Assembly: GCA_026874595.1 (NCBI GenBank)
Contig: CM049318.1
Span: forward strand, 18,896,241-18,960,240
Direction: 5' to 3'
Origin: Sipunculus nudus
Taxonomy: Eukaryota > Annelida > Sipuncula > Golfingiida > Sipunculidae
Length of the DNA stretch: 64,000 bases
Both the position numbers and the translations under genes were made by a program. The notes below the pieces were generated by a model. The model was given only the letters and a program-made list of their open reading frames with translations, did no database searches and was not told the DNA's origin. This document shows positions 57,501 through 64,000 of the stretch, in pieces (position 1 is the first letter of the stretch; each line of letters opens with the position of its first letter).

Positions 57501-59447
57501 ATCTGCAATGGAATGTACGAACTTTGGTGAAAAAAAAAATCAAGGTAAAAAAATCCGGTGCAAATTTGTTAACTAGGACTAATATTGCGTCCAAATTTCA
57601 ACTTTTGAAAATCAGCCATATTTGAGAACTAGCTCACACAGGAGAAAGATAAAAAAATGTAAAGTGAATAAATGAACTCGATGGTCTTTGCACTCGGGTT
57701 ACCTGAGTAGGTCCACCTAAAAAAAATACCAAAATATTGTTATAGAATATATGCCTCCCCGTCCTCAGGGCGGGAAACTTAAATAAAAGATTTAAAGAAA
57801 CAAACGATTTATTTTTTACAACGGTTACTACAATGTGCATCATGTTTCATATTTCTTTTTTTTTTTTTTGCGATATTCAGTTTTTCCAGTATTATAGGTG
57901 GATCACTATTGGGTGAAAATATGAAAATTAGGCAGTGTATAGGCCCGTGGAATTAGTAACTGAGGTCAGATGTCCCCTCGAAATATAAAAACGTAATGGA
58001 TTAGCGTAAGTTCATGGGAAGCCCGTGGTATCATAGTGAGTCCTGTAGCTTGACAGCAGAAAACAGATATTTCACTAATCCTAATTACAGTTAGGCAACA
58101 AGAAAAAATCTAACAAATACATTTAAGCATTTGTTAATGTGCTTTATATGAGATACACGTATTACAGGGTTTTTATGTGCATGGACCTTGATAACTTCAT
58201 TAGACGTGTAGAAACGTGTAGAACCTGCGAAAGAACAGTCTGCATTCATGATCCTTTGGATTTGTCTCTTCCTGTAGCTTTTCCGCCTATGATTGCTACT
58301 TATTCACTCTTGTGTGGGCAGAGCACACCCTAGTGGTAAAAAAATCAACTTGAAGCCTCAACGCAAAATGCATCGTTGCCTCCATTTGGCCCGAAAATAC
58401 TGGCGGAACGTTTTTGAATTTTATATAAGGTTTTTAAGTTGATATCCAAACCGTTTGTCTACGGCCTGTTCTGTCTTACCTAGATGTTGCTGCTTAAACA
58501 GTGTTATTATAAGCCACTCTCTCTTAATTATTGGCCTTTCAAGTAAAACGTCCTGGATTTTACGAAGTATGTCATTTTTTATCTCTTTTTAACGTCTTAA
58601 ATGTGTGGAAAATCACTTGGTGGAGGCCAAAATAATTGAGATGCACAGTCGAGGGGACACACAAAAGGTCCAGTCAAGTAGCCTTTTTTATATATGATGA
58701 CTTATCCCAGAAATTAATATTCTCTTTTGGCCCTTATGGAGGCCAGATTGGCTGCCGGTTCTGGCTGTTACTTTTGTAATAGTTGCCTTTCAAATACGTG
58801 TATTAACTTGATATGTAATATATCAGTATATGGTCTCCTGAAAAATATTCTCTAGTCTCTTGATATCCACATCTGGCTGTAAAAACTACACCATCACATG
58901 CACCTGACAAATGTATTTGGTTGTTTAGGAAATGGTCATTCCTGGCTGCCTTCTTAGACATCATGTTGTTATTTACGTTACACTGTCACTCGTTATTCTG
59001 TTAACATCCATAATGTGCCAAAGAGCGTTTCGGGTGCAGAGACAGGTTTATCTTCGCTTAGTTCTTGAGCTGCACCCTTATTTTTTCATAACGCTGAAAT
59101 GCCGATAAGTGAACGGCTTCACTGTTCATATGAATCTCAATTTCGTGGATATGAGTTTTTATATAAGCCAGTTGAACGACAGGGCTCCTACCATAAACAG
59201 TACAGAAATCAAGCAAGAGCAATTACACTTTCAATTGTATATGTTTTTAAATAAAATTTATGACTAGACGCACGGTCTATCCACTCAGCAAGTTTTTTTT
59301 TTCTTCTGAACCATGAATTCCCTCAGGTTGCTTTTAGTAGAAAGGTCCTGGGTAATATTCGGCTCTCCGGAACTCCATGGTCTAGACAGCGCAAATGGGA
59401 ATATGAGGAGACAAGACAATAAAGTGCAAAATTAATATACTGGAGTC

Positions 59448-59451
<4 letters not shown>
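54578..59451. other. 4.9 kb without recognisable genes
   Basis: AT-rich. The 100-codon open frame at 54,788-55,090 is Phe/Leu/Val-rich because the strand is T-rich and has no family signature. C run at 56,751-56,772. Nothing else supported. Confidence 0.4.
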
Positions 59452-59499
<48 letters not shown>

Positions 59500-59731
59500 T
59501 AGAGTTACCTCCGGTGTCGCATCCCATGAAAGAGTCTGTAGTGAATTTACAGTGTTGTTTTTCCTCATCGTTCGGTTTATATATATAAATCTATATATGT
59601 AATAATAATAATAAAAAACAATAATATCATTAAGCTACAAGCCTGTTCAATAGAAGAATAATAATCTCAGTATAACCAAATATTATATACGCTACTATGC
59701 ATGTGCAGTTTTTTTGTATTAGATTCAAAAA

Positions 59732-59771
<40 letters not shown>

Positions 59772-59860
59772 TATACATATATGGTAGAGTAACCCTCCGG
59801 TGTCGCATCCCGTGAAACAGTCTGTAGTGAATTTATAGTGTTGTTTTTCCTCATCGTTCG

Positions 59861-59914
<54 letters not shown>

Positions 59915-60085
59915 ATAATAATATGTAATATATAATAATATGTAATAATAATAATAATAACAATAATATCATTTAGCTACAAGGCTGTTTAATAGAAGAA
60001 TAATAATCTCAGTATCACCAAATATGATATACGCTACTATGCATGTACAGTTTTTTGTATTAGATTCAAAACCTTTTTCAAGATG
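59452..60085. repeat. Duplicated 0.25-0.3 kb unit between TA microsatellites
   Basis: Copy 1 (59,497-59,733) and copy 2 (59,780-60,081) share GGTAGAGT, CCTCCGGTGTCGCATCCC, GTTGTTTTTCCTCATCGTTC, TAATAATCTCAGTAT and ACGCTACTATGCATGT. Each starts after and contains (TA)n tracts (59,452-59,498; 59,733-59,782; 59,863-59,911) and (AAT)n. This looks like a local tandem duplication of a unit that includes its microsatellite. Confidence 0.85.
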
Positions 60086-60789
60086 TCTTACCTAAGATGT
60101 CCACGATCCCCTACCTTTCTTTGTAATCGTTTATTTATTAAAATGTAGGCATTTGCTCTGAAACACGGGTTTTTGTCGATGAACATTTTGACTGTTAATT
60201 TAACCCAGCTTTCCCTTCAAGAAAGCATTAACTGCGGTAACCGAGTAACAACTTCGCTTTTAAACTGATTTACAAGAAAACCCTGACCAAGACTAATGAG
60301 TGTTTCCTTATCATGTGGTAAAAGCTTTCTCATGAAGAGGACTAGATAGGATTTCAAAGAGAAGATGAAAGTGACAGGGCCAAGTGATCCTATCAGATAA
60401 ATGGATATATAAATAAATTCCCTTAGAATTAACCTTTGTTCAAGTATTTTGTTGAATAATATATTAATTGTAACCATTTTTACAGAACCTTATTTTGTCA
60501 TTAAAAGTGGTACTGTATATCTTACCTCAATTGATTAAAATTTATTATTTCGCAGTGGGTCATACGACCATTTTCAAGTCCAAATACTGATAGTCAAATG
60601 AATGTGTTTCACAGACTAAAATGCAGAGAGGCGGGTGTTTTAATTTTTATTTTTTTTTTTGGAGCTTAAACAGTAATCTATCCTCTGTGAAACACGATTT
60701 CCAGCATCTTGAGAATCAGTAGTTGCAGTGTAACGTTTCCAGAACAAACATTTCCCATTGAATCATCACACAATAGAATAATTTGCTCT
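60086..60789. other. Spacer, nothing recognised
   Basis: No supported gene or repeat. Confidence 0.3.
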
Positions 60790-61145
60790 TTTTAGCGAAC
60801 CTGTGAGCTTATGCGATGGTGTGGCGTCGTCCGTCGGCCGTCTTCCGCCATCTGTACATTAACCCATACTTTCTCAAAACGGCAGAAGCTAGCATTACTT
60901 ATTTTATGCCAAAAAAAAATTAATAAACAAAATCTTTTGTATTATGAATATTGTTTTGCAAACTGCATTATCTTAAATTTTAAAGTTGAAATCCCTCTAA
61001 AAATCTTCTTCTCCGAAACTGTTCAGCAAAATTGTCGAATATTTCACCGAAATGATTCCTGGAACAATCTCTCAAGTTTGTTCGAATGGTTCAAGTTCGG
61101 TGATTTTTTTTAGAGAGTTACAGAAAGTTGTTCTGAGTCATTTGT
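60790..61145 (+). repeat. Family F repeat, copy 2 (one unit)
   Basis: AGCGAACCTGTGAGCTTATG, GGCGTCGTCCGTCGGCC, CTCCGAAACTGTTCAGC, CAAGTTTGTTCGAATGGTTC; collinear with the first about 375 bp of 27,655-28,740. Confidence 0.8.
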
Positions 61146-61194
61146 CTATAAAATGATGACGGAGCTACCGGGATTTTTTGGGTTTATGAGATGT

Positions 61195-61430
61195 TATTTC
61201 TTATTACCTCCTACATAGGGGTACGCATACATCCCAGTTCGTGTGTATTTGTCTGTGTGTGTCTCTTTACAACATAACTCACGCAGTCATGAAATAAATC
61301 TCATGAAATTTTCCGGGCATATCGGGAATAGGCCAAAGTTGAAATAATTAGAATTTGGTGTGTATGCGGCACATGATCCGGATGCAGGAACGTCATCAAG
61401 GAATATTAACAAATGTTGAGTCAATTAGGC
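61195..61430 (+). repeat. Dispersed repeat beginning ATTACCTCC
   Basis: TTATTACCTCCTACATAGGG, a TGTGTGTCTCTTTACAACATAAC stretch and CATGAAATTTTCCGGGC recall a very common invertebrate repeat whose head reads like 'ATTACCTCC...AGGTTATG'. A similar head, on the opposite side, closes the window (63,965-64,000). Confidence 0.45.
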
Positions 61431-63964
61431 ACGAGTGAACCTGGATATATACGGGCTGAACAAGTGCATTCAAACACGGTTAACGGAGCATCCCACGATA
61501 GGAACCCCCACCAAGCTGAGGCTTGCATTCTTTAGAATGCAGATTTCTGTTTTTATCTATTTTAATGGACAACCGCCTCAATTCTTTATACTCTCTACAC
61601 TAACCTTAATGTTCATGTACATCTACAGATTATAATTTTCGACAACGCGACAGGGCGCTCTCTTCGATCGATAGCCTGGTGTTACCAAGGCCCGACAACT
61701 TCTACATTGGTAATAATATCGAGAACCACTTCATTCACACATGTGTTTGTGAGTGACACACGGCCGTGGGGCATTCCCATAAAGTCTGCAAAGTGGGGCT
61801 GACCTTGAAAAATCAAACCGGATGATATTCGAACCAGCGATCTCCCTCCTTTCAGTGAGGTACACAATTCCTAGAACACAGACGCCGGTCTCAATTTCTT
61901 AAACTGCTTCCATAATTGACCTCATTTTTTCGTCACTGTTATGGATTTTTATTACCCATCATCGTCCTACAGGGCAGAATTTCTCTATGCTGCCACTGAG
62001 GGTTGGGATTCGAGACAAATCTTCAAAACTTAATTATGCCTCTTCTAATGGATACCAATGATACAGCTGGCTTGCATAAATTTATCACTGGGCAATTTGC
62101 ACCGTTATCTCTCCATTATTCAAACCAAGTTTATGTATTGATATATGACAGCACGGTGGCAACTGGGGTAATTTTTTCCTCCCATTGCAATCAATTTGCG
62201 ACCTTTACATGATCTTATTATAAGGAATGAAACAAATCTTTAACTGGTCGAAACTGTGTTTTTGTCCAGTTTCTATTGCAAACAATGCATATTCAGAGAC
62301 AGCCCAGAATAAAACATAAAAGCGAAAAGAGAGAGAAATGTTTAATATGTCAAATTGTAGGTACAAACACGCAGTTTCTATTTATGTAGCAATTGATGAT
62401 ATCATGTGACAACCGAAAAACGCGCTTTAAAATTCAATAATCTCATAGAGACATTGATCAATATATTGCGACCCACACAAGTACGCAGACGTTTTTACAA
62501 ATCGAATCGTTACAGTCAAAATGGATTATGATCAAACGAGAACACTATAAATGAATATTTTACAGCGGAAAAAACTTGTTTCAAATGCTCTAAAAGCTGA
62601 GGAAAAATATATAATAATTTGTGCTCAATTGTCCCTCCCTGTGAGGATTTAACATATGTATTCATTCTATTATTTGGGAAAAAATTTACTTTGAAATAAA
62701 TTAATGAGATATGCAAGTTGAAATGCCGTTAATGATATATGTCGGTTCGCCAGACATAATTTATTAGCAGGTTTTATGTTATTTTTGATTATCTAATACC
62801 CGTGTCATGGAAGGAGAACATTTAATATCAACATGACAGTCCAGTATCCCCAGTCAGTTACACGGTTTTATTCAGTCTTTTGATGAGTTTATATATTGGA
62901 GTTTATATATTTATATTGGACATTTATTTATGTGTACACAAATAACAGCACACATGGATAATATAACATGGATTCACCCGGACATGAGATGGCATGATCA
63001 AAAGGATTTATTTCGAATTCGAAAAAAAAAGTTCACATATAACACGTCTATTTGCGCTGAATCAAAACACAAGGCTATCTTGCTTCTACGAGTTTAATTT
63101 TACATCATACAAAGGCTTACCCACAGTTGATCCCCTGGTTTTATCATTTTGATATGCATTCCTGTGTGCTTAATGACAATATTTATTTAGTATCTGTTCA
63201 AAGAGACAGACGTCGACAGACGTACTGTTTTATACGGTATTTTGTAGGTAGTTTTATCTCGTGTTCAAAAGAATTGCACCAACAACGAAAGGAAATCCAA
63301 TTATTCCTTTTTAACAGAGTTTTATTAAATTTTCAGGATAGCTCGGCAGTCATGCAAAGGACAATTGATTAAATTGGGGACCGATTTATGCTAAATAAAA
63401 GCCCGGAATGGGCGGGGGGATATTGCATATTTGCTTGCATTTGGACGTTTAGCAGGTGAGGATATTGCCATATTTGGAGAGAGTCAGTGACGTCATTGCA
63501 TGTGTACGTGCCGTTTCCCTGAAAGGTGTCAGTAAATCAACGTAAAGCAGGGGGGTAACGTTTGCTTGTCGTTGTTTTTATAGTCCTGTGGCATGTTTTA
63601 ATAAGAAAGTAAATGTCTTAATTCACAAAAAAAAACCCGCCTCCTTAAGTAGTAGCATGTACGATTCCTCATCTACGGAATATGGAATGTGTGTTGAGAG
63701 ATTTCATATGAACCTGCACGGCGGCATGTATTTTTTCTATGTGTTGCCCTTTGATAACATCCGGACACTTAAATTTGGCCACATGGAGCGATCATTTTTG
63801 CCGGATATATAAGCATTCCGCATGCCGGGTCTGAGCATGAGGAATCTCACCTCTATTTCTAAATACGTGTACTGATTTTATACGCTTTCCACATCCCGCA
63901 TTCCGTACATATAACAAAATCTTAACTTTGGTCTTCAAATATATTCAACTTTACCTGTTTATTT
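61431..63964. other. No gene recognised
   Basis: AT-rich. Open stretches of 61-81 codons lack family features. Confidence 0.35.
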
Positions 63965-64000
63965 CCTTCACTAAGCGGGAGGGGTTATGTTTTTTGCGGG
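63965..64000. repeat. Possible repeat head cut by the window end
   Basis: GCGGGAGGGGTTATGTTTTT resembles the AGGTTATGTTTT motif of the repeat type seen at 61,195. Too short to be sure. Confidence 0.3.

Noticed and set aside
59323-59972. Three minus-strand frames with Ile-Tyr repeats
   Set aside because: They translate TA microsatellites and their flanks.

Overview
The window looks like intergenic, AT-rich, repeat-dense DNA of an invertebrate animal. A marine lophotrochozoan such as a bivalve mollusc is my best guess. This rests on the transposon types present (Penelope-like, Academ-type, PIF/Harbinger, tyrosine-recombinase retrotransposon, Gmr1-like Ty3/gypsy, tRNA-derived SINEs with a shared 3' body) and is not proven. 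I found no host protein-coding gene, rRNA or true tRNA gene. Every long recognisable reading frame belongs to a transposable element, and all are broken by stops, frameshifts or rearrangement.

Layout. 0.2-3.2 kb: decayed Penelope-like element (RT plus GIY-YIG endonuclease) between inverted 163-bp terminal repeats. 7.9-10.6 kb: a long dispersed repeat ('family B') interrupted by a 1.8-kb PIF/Harbinger transposon. 10.8-22.6 kb: a four-level nest on the minus strand. A tyrosine-recombinase retrotransposon (Ngaro/DIRS-like; gag and RT start at 21.8-22.6 kb, RT end, RNase H and recombinase N-terminus at 10.8-12.3 kb) is split by a 9.55-kb Ty3/gypsy element (12,278-21,829, target repeat CCAT). The 3' LTR of that element is itself split by a 2.9-kb Academ-type transposon (12,482-15,406, target repeat ATA, TIRs of about 315 bp), and the transposon carries a tRNA-derived SINE (about 14.5-14.85 kb). 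The gypsy element has integrase before reverse transcriptase, the domain order of Gmr1-like elements.

23-39 kb: diverged copies of long non-coding repeats (families B, C and F), one carrying a 5'-truncated CR1/L2-like LINE; tandem arrays (62-bp and 278-bp periods); a solo LTR related to the nested gypsy (31,203-32,066, target repeat CATGT); a GGTAAA-type minisatellite; and two small MITEs. 39-47 kb: a cluster of short repeat families A and D, a second SINE, a GC-rich island and a Helitron-like 3' end. 47-64 kb: two copies of an hAT-like MITE, a third SINE, TA/AAT microsatellites around a duplicated 0.25-0.3 kb unit, and further dispersed repeats.

No genes act together as a host pathway. The readable biology is the order of insertions: YR element first, then gypsy, then the Academ-type element, with the SINE inside the last. 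The Harbinger and hAT-MITE insertions can be validated against paralogous empty sites inside this same window.
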